Shown: positions 27,764 through 35,676 of the stretch, piece by piece
How positions within the stretch are numbered: the first letter of the stretch is position 1
Layout: every line of letters starts with the position of its first letter
NCBI RefSeq assembly: GCF_029623755.1
Contig: NZ_CP121106.1
Location: 755,001-819,000 of the forward strand
Direction of reading: 5' to 3'
Length of the DNA: 64,000 nucleotides
Source of the DNA: Altererythrobacter sp. CAU 1644
Lineage (GTDB): Bacteria; Pseudomonadota; Alphaproteobacteria; Sphingomonadales; Sphingomonadaceae
Position numbers and translations under genes: made by a program
The notes under the pieces: generated by a model
Seen by the model: only the letters and a program-made list of their open reading frames with translations
Told to the model about the DNA's origin: nothing
Database searches by the model: none

Positions 27764-28321
27764 TCAATCGACCCCATGCTCCTGGCGCGCGATCTCGTGA
27801 AGCCAGGCAGCATGCTGCGGAGCCTTCTTCGTCTGGCTCCATTCGTCGAGCATCAGCGGCGCGACGCGCTTCAGTTCGGCATATTGCTCGTCGGTGCCGA
27901 TATCGGCGGCGAGTTCGACCCGGTGGCCATTGGGATCGAAGAAGTAGATCGACTTGAAGATGCCGTGATGGGTCGGGCCGAGCACCTCGATCCCGAGGCT
28001 TTCGACATGATCCTTGGCGGCCAGCAACTCGTCTTCCGATGCGACCCGAAAGGCCAGGTGCTGAACCCATTGCGGGGTGTTCTCGTCGCGGCCCATGTCG
28101 GGCTGGTTCGGCAGTTCGAAGAAGGCAAGGACGTTGCCGTTACCCGCGTCGAGAAACACGTGCATGTAGGGATCGTAGGCGCCGGTCGAGGGCACGTGAT
28201 CTTCGGCAAAGGCGGTGGTGTATTCCATACCCAGCACCTTGCCGTACCATTCGACGGTCTCTTTCGCGTCCTTGCAGCGATAGGCGGCGTGGTGGATGCC
28301 CGATGGCTTGATCGCGCTCAT
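27764..28321 (-). CDS. VOC-superfamily protein linked to hppD
   Basis: 185 residues with the beta-alpha-beta-beta-beta repeat of the vicinal-oxygen-chelate fold: [40 protein letters not shown] and [19 protein letters not shown]. His12/13, the second HLAF His and the Glu in RVELA would form a metal site as in ring-cleaving dioxygenases and glyoxalase-like enzymes. The substrate is unknown. The start overlaps the hppD stop by 4 bp (ATGA), so it is co-translated with hppD and probably acts in the same pathway. Confidence 0.8.
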   Translation of the reverse strand: MSAIKPSGIHHAAYRCKDAKETVEWYGKVLGMEYTTAFAEDHVPSTGAYDPYMHVFLDAGNGNVLAFFELPNQPDMGRDENTPQWVQHLAFRVASEDELLAAKDHVESLGIEVLGPTHHGIFKSIYFFDPNGHRVELAADIGTDEQYAELKRVAPLMLDEWSQTKKAPQHAAWLHEIARQEHGVD

Positions 28322-29421
28322 TCGGCCGGTTCCTCTGCAACTTCGAGCACGCCGCGACGGATCTGATCGCGCTCCATGCTTTCGAACAGTGCCTTGAAGT
28401 TTCCTTCGCCGAAACCGTCATCGCCCTTGCGCTGGATGAACTCGAAGAAGACCGGTCCGACCTGCGCTTCGGCGAAGATCTGCAGCAGCAGCCGCGGCGA
28501 GCCACCCTCGGTCGTGCCGTCGAGCAGGATACCGCGCATCTGCAGTTCCTTGGCATTCTCACCGTGGTTCGGCAGGCGCTCGTCGAGCATTTCGTAATAG
28601 GTTTCAGGCGGCGCCGTCATGAAGGGCACGCCGAGCTTCTTCAGGCGGTCCCAGGCAGCGATGAGGTCGTCGCAGATCAGCGCGATATGCTGGATGCCCT
28701 CACCGTTGAACTGGCGCAGGAACTCCTCGATCTGGCCCTTGCCGCCTTCGCCTTCTTCATTGAGCGGGATGCGGATCTTGCCATCGGGCGCAGTAAGCGC
28801 CTTGGACGTCAGGCCGGTATATTCGCCCTTGATGTCGAAAAAGCGGATTTCCTGGAAGTTGAACAGCGTCTCGTAATAGTCCGCCCAGTACTTCATCCGC
28901 CCGGTGTAGACGTTGTGCGTCAAATGATCGATCAGCTTGAAGCCCGCGCCTTCAGGATGCTTCTCGACCCCCGGCAGATATTCGAAATCGATGTCGTAGA
29001 TCGACAGGCCATCGCCGTTCTCGTCGGCATAGCGATCGACCAGATAGAGGATTGCACCGCCGATGCCGCGGATCGCGGGGATGGCGAGTTCCATCGGCCC
29101 AGTTTCGACCTGCACCGGCTCGGCACCCTGGTCCATCAGGTGCTCCCAGGCCGCGGCAGCGTTACGGACGCGGAAAGCCATGCCGCAGGCCGAAGGGCCG
29201 TGCTCGCGAGCAAAGTACCACGCCGCCGAGCGCGGCTCGTAATTGACGATCAGATTGATGCCGCCCTGGCGCCACAGGTGCACGTCCTTCGAGCGGTGCG
29301 TGGCGACATGCGTGAAGCCCATGGTCTCGAAGACGGGTTCGAGCACGCCCTTCTCCGGCGCGCAGAACTCAACGAATTCAAAGCCATCGAGGCCAGCGGG
29401 GTTATCAAACAGATCAGGCAT
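28318..29421 (-). CDS. hppD: 4-Hydroxyphenylpyruvate dioxygenase
   Basis: 367 residues from the ATG at 29421 (an in-frame upstream start adds 8 residues and would run into the operator). Iron ligands are His166 (in [10 protein letters not shown]), His245 (in [11 protein letters not shown]) and Glu327 (in [20 protein letters not shown]), the standard 2-His-1-carboxylate set; the last segment is the family signature. It converts 4-hydroxyphenylpyruvate plus O2 to homogentisate and CO2. Homogentisate dioxygenase, maleylacetoacetate isomerase and fumarylacetoacetase are not in this window. A strong palindrome lies in the divergent promoter region. Confidence 0.95.
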   Translation of the reverse strand: MPDLFDNPAGLDGFEFVEFCAPEKGVLEPVFETMGFTHVATHRSKDVHLWRQGGINLIVNYEPRSAAWYFAREHGPSACGMAFRVRNAAAAWEHLMDQGAEPVQVETGPMELAIPAIRGIGGAILYLVDRYADENGDGLSIYDIDFEYLPGVEKHPEGAGFKLIDHLTHNVYTGRMKYWADYYETLFNFQEIRFFDIKGEYTGLTSKALTAPDGKIRIPLNEEGEGGKGQIEEFLRQFNGEGIQHIALICDDLIAAWDRLKKLGVPFMTAPPETYYEMLDERLPNHGENAKELQMRGILLDGTTEGGSPRLLLQIFAEAQVGPVFFEFIQRKGDDGFGEGNFKALFESMERDQIRRGVLEVAEEPAE

Positions 29422-29447
29422 CTCGGTCCTTACTCGCAGAATCAAAC

Positions 29448-29465
29448 TAGTTTCGTTTGAAACTA
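29448..29465. promoter_or_regulatory. Palindromic operator between hppD and the divergent VOC-CMD genes
   Basis: TAGTTTC-GTTT-GAAACTA is a perfect 7-bp inverted repeat with a 4-bp spacer, centred 35 bp upstream of hppD. On its left side CAAAC-TA-GTTTC (29443-29454) also forms an inverted pair, so alternating half-sites extend over 23 bp. The same GTTTC-N4-GAAAC core recurs at 33642 and 56836. Likely target of a TetR- or MarR-type repressor. Confidence 0.6.
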
Positions 29466-29583
29466 TTTAGCCGAATTTTTGCGCTCTGTCAAAGCGCGCA
29501 ATGGACGTCGCGCGGCTGTCTGCAAAATGCGCAATTGCGGAGCGGGACATGCCAGTGCAGACTTCGCGACAAGGGAGAAGCCA

Positions 29584-30105
29584 ATGATCAGGACCAAGGG
29601 CATCAATCATATCGCGCTGGTGTGCCGCGACATGAAAGAGACGGTCGAATTCTACACCGAGGTGCTCAAGATGCCGCTGTTCAAGACCGTCCAACTGCCC
29701 GACGGCGGACAGCATTTCTTCTTCGACTGCGGCGGCGGCGCCAGCGTCGCCTTCTTCTGGTGGAAGGACGGCCCGCCCGCCGCGCCCGGCATCGCCTCGG
29801 TCAAGCGTTTTCCTGGCGACGCGAAGACTGCCGTGGGCTCGATGAACCACCTCGCCTTCGACATGGAGGAAAGCGAATTGGAGGCTTCGCTCGACCGGCT
29901 GGAAGAAGCGGGCGTCCCGCATACCCACGCCGTGGTCAATCACGACGACAGCCCGATGGGCGTCGCCGCGGAAAAGCATGACGGCGTCTTCGTCCGCTCG
30001 GTCTATTTTACCGATCCCAACGGCATCATGCTCGAATTCGCCGCGACGACGAAGAAGTTCGGTCCGCAAGACATCGCCCATGAACCCGCCACGGCTGGAG
30101 CCTGA
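29584..30105 (+). CDS. VOC-superfamily protein, glyoxalase/dioxygenase-like
   Basis: 173 residues from the ATG at 29584. It has two VOC modules: GINHIALVCRDMKETVEFYT at the start (His9-type ligand), SMNHLAFDMEESELEASLDR and VYFTDPNGIMLEFAATTKKF with the metal-binding Glu. It is similar in layout to, but clearly different from, the VOC protein at 27764. It may extend a ring-cleavage or conjugation step on the hppD product or a related aromatic; unproven. It precedes the CMD gene by 2 bp and is divergent from hppD across the palindrome. Confidence 0.8.
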   Translation: MIRTKGINHIALVCRDMKETVEFYTEVLKMPLFKTVQLPDGGQHFFFDCGGGASVAFFWWKDGPPAAPGIASVKRFPGDAKTAVGSMNHLAFDMEESELEASLDRLEEAGVPHTHAVVNHDDSPMGVAAEKHDGVFVRSVYFTDPNGIMLEFAATTKKFGPQDIAHEPATAGA

Positions 30106-30107
30106 TC

Positions 30108-30752
30108 ATGCCGCGACTGAGAGAAGTACCACGCAGCGAAGCCGACGAGACCGTCGCAATCCCGCTTTACAATCTGTTGTTCGGAGAGCGCGACCCGGTC
30201 GCCGAGCCGGGCACCGCGACCGGCACACCCGGCGATTGGTGGACGGTCTTCGCTGCCTCCCCCGCCACACTCAAGCACGCCGCGCAGGGCTTCGCCTACT
30301 ACCGCGACCCTCAGCGCAAGATCGACCCTGTCCTGCGTGAACTGGGCCAGACCTGGGCCGGATGGGCCACCGGCAGCCAGTTTGTCTTCTCGCAGCACTG
30401 CAAGAGCCTGCGCGGGCTGGGCGTCGCGGAAGAGAAGATCGCAGCGATCCCCAATTGGCAGACCGCGACTTGCTTTGATGCGCGCGAACGGCTGGTGCTT
30501 GCCTATGCCGACCGGCTGGTGATGCACCAGGGCCGCGTCCCCGACGATCTGTTTGCGAAGTTGAAGGCGGAGTTTTCCGACGAGGAAATCCTCGAGCTCA
30601 CCTACATCACCTGCCTCTATCAGATGCATGCGGTGATGAGCCGCGCGCTCCGCACCGAGTTCGACGATCGCGACGATCCCATCGTCGAGGTGGCGGCACC
30701 GGAAGATTTCTCCGCGCTCGATTTCATGGGCGGCGAGCGCAAGAAGGACTAG
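30108..30752 (+). CDS. Carboxymuconolactone decarboxylase / AhpD-like protein
   Basis: 214 residues, all-helical, with the AhpD/CMD core ELGQTWAGWATGSQFVFSQH followed by CKSLRGLGVAEEKIAAI, then FDARERLVLAYADRLVMHQG and the C-terminal LKAEFSDEEILELTYITCLY. Only one Cys (QHCK) of the AhpD CxxC pair is present, so peroxidase-type redox chemistry is unlikely and a CMD-like isomerase/decarboxylase or binding role is more plausible. Cotranscribed with the VOC gene 2 bp upstream. Confidence 0.78.
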   Translation: MPRLREVPRSEADETVAIPLYNLLFGERDPVAEPGTATGTPGDWWTVFAASPATLKHAAQGFAYYRDPQRKIDPVLRELGQTWAGWATGSQFVFSQHCKSLRGLGVAEEKIAAIPNWQTATCFDARERLVLAYADRLVMHQGRVPDDLFAKLKAEFSDEEILELTYITCLYQMHAVMSRALRTEFDDRDDPIVEVAAPEDFSALDFMGGERKKD

Positions 30753-30761
30753 GTTTGAGCG

Positions 30762-32288
30762 CTAAGCAACGCGGCCGATATTCCGCCCGCGCTCGTCTCG
30801 GCGGACTGCCAGCTTCGCCCCGAAAGGTTCGCCGCCTTCGAACAGTTCGCGCGTCGGCTGGTGCGACAGATCGGCATTACCGCAGACTCGTTCGCCTGCC
30901 GGATTGCGTCCGATGAAGACGGCATCGGAGCCGGTCTTGGCGTGGTTGATCGTGTAGGTCTCGACCGTCGCCTCTTCGAAGGGGGCTGAGCCGCGCGGTA
31001 GGCCATTGTCGGCCATCGGCAGCTTCTCGTAGCGATCATTGGCAGACCAGTCGGCTGGCTCGGTCGAGTAGATCCCGGTCGAATATTTGCTCATCCAACC
31101 GCCGTTTGCGCCGACTAGCGCAAAGCTCCCGCGATCGTCACGCACGCGCTTGACCGCCTCGCAGATTGCATGCGCAGAGTAGTTGTTCCCCGCGCCGCCA
31201 AAGAACGGCAGGCCGCCGGTCAGCGTCAGCCCGCGCGGATCGTCCACGGCCAGCCCGAAATGGTCGACCACATCGAACACCGGGATCGCGAAGCAGGAGT
31301 AGAAATCGAGGTAGCGAATCTCGCCGAGTGTTTTTCCGGCGCGTCCCAGCGCCCGCTCTAGCGAGGCAATTGTCGCCGGATTTCGCGCCAGGTCGGGCCG
31401 CTCCATGAGCGGCAGTTCCTCCGCCTTCGTGATGGCGTGGATGTGAACCCATCTTTCCTCGGGCACGCCCAGTTCGCGCGCCTTGCCCGCGCTGGCGACG
31501 ATAATCGCGGCCGCCTGGTTCACCTGATCGCGCGCGACGGTCATGCGCGGATAGGGCTCGGCGACGATGCGGTTGCGTTCGGTCACCGTCGCGAGTTCCT
31601 CGGCACTGCGCTCGACCGGAGCTGCTGCATGCGTGTTGGCTGCCGCTACCTTGGTAAAGGGTTCGAACAGTTCGCCGATGTCGCGGCGGTATTCGTCGAC
31701 GTTCTTGCCGAGCTCTGCCCGCCGTGCGTTTTCGCACAAGGCATAGAGCGGGATCGCACCTGTCGCGCCATGTGCAAACAGGTCCATTTCGAGCAGTCCC
31801 TCGACCCCGAAACCGTGATCTTCCAGCTCGCCGCCAACCTCTTCGGACCAGTCGGGACTCTCGCCCTTGGCCACCAGTGCGAGCGCGGTGGAGATCGCTT
31901 CCGAACCGACCACGACCGCGACTTCGCTTTCGCCCGCAGCTATTGCAGTGGCAAATTCGCCCAGCAACTGCTGGTTGGTCTGCCCACCGGTGGTCGATAG
32001 GATCGCGCGCCTTGGATCGGCCCCAACCCGCCTGGCGATCGCGCGCGGACGATTGTCGGGACCGCCAAAGGGCGGGTCGCGATCGGCGCGCGAAATCTCG
32101 AACTGGCGAATGCAGGCCAGTGTGTCGATCGCCGGGGCAACCTCTCCCGTCGCCGCGCAATCGTCGATCGCCACCTGCAGCGCCCGCCCGGCGAGGTCCA
32201 TATAGGACAGCGCCGCGTAGTCCGGCTCGCCGACGCGCTCCGAATACTGCCCGACCCCGATGATGACGGGCGTGTTGTTGGCAATCAC
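30762..32288 (-). CDS. TLP1-type thiolase-like protein (SCP-x/acetyl-CoA acetyltransferase family)
   Basis: 508 residues. An N-terminal thiolase-fold region (PVIIGVGQYSERVGEPDYAA) is followed by a C-terminal add-on domain typical of mycobacterial thiolase-like protein type 1. At the nucleophile position, where real thiolases have Cys-x-Ser-Gly, it reads STTGGQTNQQ with no Cys; the usual C-terminal CASGG/GHP motifs are also absent. Thus ordinary thiolytic chemistry is not supported. It lies 10 bp after the genuine thiolase on the same strand, suggesting an acyl-CoA-handling role alongside it. Confidence 0.8.
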   Translation of the reverse strand: MIANNTPVIIGVGQYSERVGEPDYAALSYMDLAGRALQVAIDDCAATGEVAPAIDTLACIRQFEISRADRDPPFGGPDNRPRAIARRVGADPRRAILSTTGGQTNQQLLGEFATAIAAGESEVAVVVGSEAISTALALVAKGESPDWSEEVGGELEDHGFGVEGLLEMDLFAHGATGAIPLYALCENARRAELGKNVDEYRRDIGELFEPFTKVAAANTHAAAPVERSAEELATVTERNRIVAEPYPRMTVARDQVNQAAAIIVASAGKARELGVPEERWVHIHAITKAEELPLMERPDLARNPATIASLERALGRAGKTLGEIRYLDFYSCFAIPVFDVVDHFGLAVDDPRGLTLTGGLPFFGGAGNNYSAHAICEAVKRVRDDRGSFALVGANGGWMSKYSTGIYSTEPADWSANDRYEKLPMADNGLPRGSAPFEEATVETYTINHAKTGSDAVFIGRNPAGERVCGNADLSHQPTRELFEGGEPFGAKLAVRRDERGRNIGRVA

Positions 32289-32298
32289 CTCGGCAGCC

Positions 32299-33567
32299 TC
32301 AGTCTACGAAATCGTCCACGCGCTCGATGATGATCGCCGGAGCCATGCCGCCCGCCGCACACATGGTCACGAGGCCATAGCGATCGCCGCGCCGCTCGAG
32401 CTCGTCGACGATGGTGCCGATAAGGATCGAGCCGGTGGCGCCGATCGGGTGACCCAATGCGATCGAACCGCCGTTGACGTTGACTTTGTCCCAGTCGAGG
32501 TCGAGGTCGCGCACGAACTTGGCCGCGACCACGGCGAAGGCCTCGTTGATCTCGTAGAGATCGATATCGTCCTTGGTCATGCCCGCTTTCTCCAGCACCT
32601 TCTTGGCCGCCGGGACCGGAGCATTGAGCATCAGCGTCGGATCATCGCCCATGTTGGCGGTCGCAACGATCCGTGCACGCGGCTTGAGCCCGTTCTTCTG
32701 GGCGTAGTCCTTGCTCGTCACCAGCACCGCCGCCGCACCGTCGACCACGCCCGAGCTATTGCCCGCATGGTGGAAATTCTGGATCTCGAGATCGGGGTAT
32801 TTCTGGTTGATCAACCCTCGGAAGGTGGTGCCATCGGCGTCGAGCGGCACGTCGGCGATCTTGGTGAAGGCAGGCTCTAGCTGGGCGAGCCCTTCCATCG
32901 TCGTCTGCGGGCGTGGATACTCGTCATGGTCGAGCACGACATTGCCGTCATCGTCGACCACCGGCACCACCGATTTGGCGAAGCGGCCTTCGCTGATGGC
33001 TTCCGCCGCGCGCTGCTGGCTGCGATAGCCGACCTCGTCGAGCTCTTCGCGGGTGAAGCCTTCCATGCTGGCGATGGCATCGCCGCAAATGCCCTGGTGG
33101 CTCTGGGGGTGTACCTTCTGCAGCCGCTGGTTGTAGCTGCCCATCATCGGCGGCTTCAGCCCGGCCTGCATCTTCTCCTTCGACATCTGCGCGGTGAGGC
33201 TCATCATCTCGGTCCCGCCCGCGACCACGCAATCCTCCATGCCGCTCATCACCTGCGCCGCGGCCAGCGCGACCGAGGTGATGCCGCCGCCGCAAAAGCG
33301 ATCGAGCGTGGTGCCGCTCGAGGTGATGTCATAGCCTGCGTCGAGCGCCGCCATCCGGCCCATATCGCCCGCCTGCATCCCGTCTTGCGTCGAGACCGAC
33401 CAGATCACGTCGTCGACCGTTTTGGTGTCGAGATTGTTGCGATCCTTGATGGCCTTGAGCACGGTCGCCGCCAGATGCTGCGGGTGCATGGCGGCCAGAG
33501 CGCCTTTGCCCTGCTTGCCGATGCCACGGGGGGTGCGAACAGCGTCGATGATATAGGCTTCGGCCAT
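32299..33567 (-). CDS. Acetyl-CoA C-acyltransferase (thiolase)
   Basis: 422 residues. All catalytic elements are present: LDRFCGGGITSVALAAAQVM with the acylated Cys, NEAFAVVAAKF, GHPIGATGSILIGT with the His, and VTMCAAGGMAPAIIIER with the second Cys. It should cleave 3-ketoacyl-CoA to acetyl-CoA plus a shortened acyl-CoA. Its start is divergent from the crotonase gene over a 102-bp promoter region that contains a second copy of the palindromic element. Confidence 0.92.
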   Translation of the reverse strand: MAEAYIIDAVRTPRGIGKQGKGALAAMHPQHLAATVLKAIKDRNNLDTKTVDDVIWSVSTQDGMQAGDMGRMAALDAGYDITSSGTTLDRFCGGGITSVALAAAQVMSGMEDCVVAGGTEMMSLTAQMSKEKMQAGLKPPMMGSYNQRLQKVHPQSHQGICGDAIASMEGFTREELDEVGYRSQQRAAEAISEGRFAKSVVPVVDDDGNVVLDHDEYPRPQTTMEGLAQLEPAFTKIADVPLDADGTTFRGLINQKYPDLEIQNFHHAGNSSGVVDGAAAVLVTSKDYAQKNGLKPRARIVATANMGDDPTLMLNAPVPAAKKVLEKAGMTKDDIDLYEINEAFAVVAAKFVRDLDLDWDKVNVNGGSIALGHPIGATGSILIGTIVDELERRGDRYGLVTMCAAGGMAPAIIIERVDDFVD

Positions 33568-33640
33568 GACGATTCCTCTCGATTAGCGAAAATGCAGTTG
33601 ACGTGTCCGTAAACCCCCTGCACCACTCGCACAAGATTTC

Positions 33641-33656
33641 AGTTTCTATTGAAAAT
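33641..33656. promoter_or_regulatory. Second copy of the GTTTC-N4-GAAA operator, upstream of the crotonase gene
   Basis: AGTTTC-TATT-GAAAAT overlaps the region immediately ahead of the crotonase ribosome-binding site (GGGAG, 33657-33661). Against the 18-bp hppD site, 13 positions match. One arm is imperfect, so affinity may differ. Confidence 0.45.
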
Positions 33657-33669
33657 GGGAGTGGCTCCG

Positions 33670-34431
33670 ATGAGCGAAGAAGTCCTGACCGAAACCCGCG
33701 ACGGGATCCTGATCATCACGATCAACCGGCCTGAGGCCAAGAACGCGATGAACAAGGCCGCGGCAGAGGGGATCGCGGCGGCGGTAGACCGGCTCGACGC
33801 CGATGAAGACCTGCGGGTCGGAATCCTCACCGGCGCGGGCGGCACCTTCTGTTCGGGCATGGACCTCAAGGGCTTCCTCAGGGGCGAACGGCCGAGCATC
33901 GAGGGACGCGGCTTCGGCGGCATTACCGAGAAGGGCCCGGTCAAACCGCTGATCGCTGCGGTCGAGGGCTACGCCCTTGCGGGCGGCATGGAGCTGATGA
34001 TCAGCTGCGACATGATCGTGGCCAATTCGGGCGCGAAGTTCGGCATTCCCGAAGCGAAGCGCGGGCTCGCGGCAGCAGCCGGCGGGTTGATGAAGCTGCC
34101 GCGTATGATCCCGCCCAAGATTGCCATGGAACTCGCGCTTACCGGCGATTTCATCGACACAGCGCGCGCCTATGAACTGGGTCTCGTCAACCGCGTGACC
34201 GACGGACCAGCGCTCGACGCAGCGATCGAACTCGCCAATGCGATCACCGCCAACGGCCCCATTGCGGTGCGGGTATCCAAGCAGATCGTGGTGGAATCGG
34301 CCGGCTGGAGCACCGAGGAAATGTGGGAGAAGCAGTCGGCCTTGCTCCCACAGGTGTTCATGAGCGAGGACGCGCGCGAAGGCTCGCTCGCCTTTGCTGA
34401 AAAACGCGCGCCCAACTGGAAGGGGAAGTAA
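33670..34431 (+). CDS. Crotonase-fold enoyl-CoA hydratase/isomerase
   Basis: 253 residues from the ATG at 33670, preceded by GGGAG at a spacing of 8 bp; an ATG at 33655 lies inside the operator and lacks such a site. Oxyanion-hole segments GILTGAGGTFCSGMDLKGF and AAVEGYALAGGMELMISCDM are intact. The first catalytic Glu position is replaced by an Ala/Gly-rich segment but the second region FGIPEAKRGLAAAAGGLMKL keeps the Glu. Hydration of an enoyl-CoA or a related crotonase reaction is likely. The acyl-CoA dehydrogenase starts 3 bp later. Confidence 0.85.
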   Translation: MSEEVLTETRDGILIITINRPEAKNAMNKAAAEGIAAAVDRLDADEDLRVGILTGAGGTFCSGMDLKGFLRGERPSIEGRGFGGITEKGPVKPLIAAVEGYALAGGMELMISCDMIVANSGAKFGIPEAKRGLAAAAGGLMKLPRMIPPKIAMELALTGDFIDTARAYELGLVNRVTDGPALDAAIELANAITANGPIAVRVSKQIVVESAGWSTEEMWEKQSALLPQVFMSEDAREGSLAFAEKRAPNWKGK

Positions 34432-34434
34432 GAG

Positions 34435-35598
34435 ATGCCCGTAATCGACGTACCCCAGCCCGAGTTCATGGAAGACGAGGAGATCGCCATCTTTGCGGAC
34501 GCGGTCGGCAAGTTCTACCAGCAGCATGCCCCTGAAAAACGTGTCGAGAAATGGCGCGAAGATGGCCAGGTCGAGCGCGAATTCTGGAACGAGGCGGGCG
34601 CAGCCGGGCTGCTCGGCGTCTCAGTCCCGGTGGAATATGGCGGCCACGGCGGCGATTTTCGGCATGACATGGTAGTCATCGACCAGCAGGCCAAGCACAA
34701 TGTCGACGGCTTCGCCGCGAGCCTGCACAACACCATCATCCTGCCTTATCTTGTGCGCCACGGGACCGAGGAGCAGAAGCAGAAATACCTGCCCAAGCTC
34801 GTCAGCGGGGAACTCGTCAGCGCGATCGCGATGACCGAGCCGGGGGTTGGCAGTGATCTCCAGTCGATCACCACCACCGCCTTGAAGGACGGCAACGGCT
34901 ACCGTATCAACGGGTCGAAGACCTACATCTCGAACGGCCAGACCGCAGACTTCATCGTCGTCGTCGCCAAGACCGACCCGAACGAGCGCGCCAAGGGCAT
35001 TTCGCTCATGCTGCTTGAGACCGAGGGCGCGGAAGGCTTCGAGCGCGGCCGCAAGCTCGACAAGATCGGCCTCGACGCGGCGGATACTTCAGAGCTGTTT
35101 TTCGACAATGTCTTCGTGCCGGCCGAAAACGTGCTCGGCGGGGTCGAGGGCAAGGGCTTCTACCAGCTTATGGGCGAGCTTGCTCAGGAACGCCTCGTTA
35201 TCGCGATGGGTGCGGCGACCGGCATCGAGAAGGCGCTCGAGACGACGGTGGAGTACGTCAAGGAGCGCAAAGCGTTTGGGCAGACAATCTGGGACTTCCA
35301 GAACACCCAGTTCGTACTCGCGGACCTCAAGGCGCGTGGCACCGCGGCGCGGGTATTCGTCAACGACTGCATCGCCAAGTTGCTCAAGGGCGAGCTCGAC
35401 GTAGCGACTGCTGCCATGGCGAAGTATTGGGTGACCGAGCTGCAGAGCGAAGTCGTCGACAAGTGCCTGCAGCTGCATGGCGGCGCGGGCTACATCAACG
35501 ACTACCCGATCGCGAAGATGTATCGCGACGCGCGCATTACCCGCATCTTCGGCGGTTCGAACGAAGTCATGAAGATGCTGATCGCGCGCTCGATGTAA
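34435..35598 (+). CDS. Acyl-CoA dehydrogenase
   Basis: 387 residues of standard ACAD length. Diagnostic segments are AIAMTEPGVGSDLQSITTTA (FAD/substrate contacts), YRINGSKTYISNGQTADFIV, the helical C-terminal domain, and LQLHGGAGYINDYPIAKMYR followed by DARITRIFGGSNEVMK. The catalytic base region falls in the GGAGYIND/YP segment, consistent with short- to medium-chain or branched-chain members rather than the glutaryl type. It introduces the 2,3-double bond in an acyl-CoA. Paired with the crotonase as one operon. Confidence 0.9.
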   Translation: MPVIDVPQPEFMEDEEIAIFADAVGKFYQQHAPEKRVEKWREDGQVEREFWNEAGAAGLLGVSVPVEYGGHGGDFRHDMVVIDQQAKHNVDGFAASLHNTIILPYLVRHGTEEQKQKYLPKLVSGELVSAIAMTEPGVGSDLQSITTTALKDGNGYRINGSKTYISNGQTADFIVVVAKTDPNERAKGISLMLLETEGAEGFERGRKLDKIGLDAADTSELFFDNVFVPAENVLGGVEGKGFYQLMGELAQERLVIAMGAATGIEKALETTVEYVKERKAFGQTIWDFQNTQFVLADLKARGTAARVFVNDCIAKLLKGELDVATAAMAKYWVTELQSEVVDKCLQLHGGAGYINDYPIAKMYRDARITRIFGGSNEVMKMLIARSM

Positions 35599-35621
35599 TC
35601 ACGCGGCGACAACGCAAAGAG

Positions 35622-35654
35622 AAGGGGCGGCGGACCGAAGTCCACCGCCCCTTT
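35622..35654. terminator. Bidirectional hairpin terminator between acyl-CoA dehydrogenase and TonB receptor
   Basis: GGGGCGGCGGAC (35624-35635) pairs with GTCCACCGCCCC (35640-35651) with one C/A mismatch and a CGAA tetraloop, flanked by A-run and T-run on either side, so it can stop transcription from both convergent genes. Confidence 0.8.
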
Positions 35655-35676
35655 CCTTTTGTCTTTAGTCGAGGGC

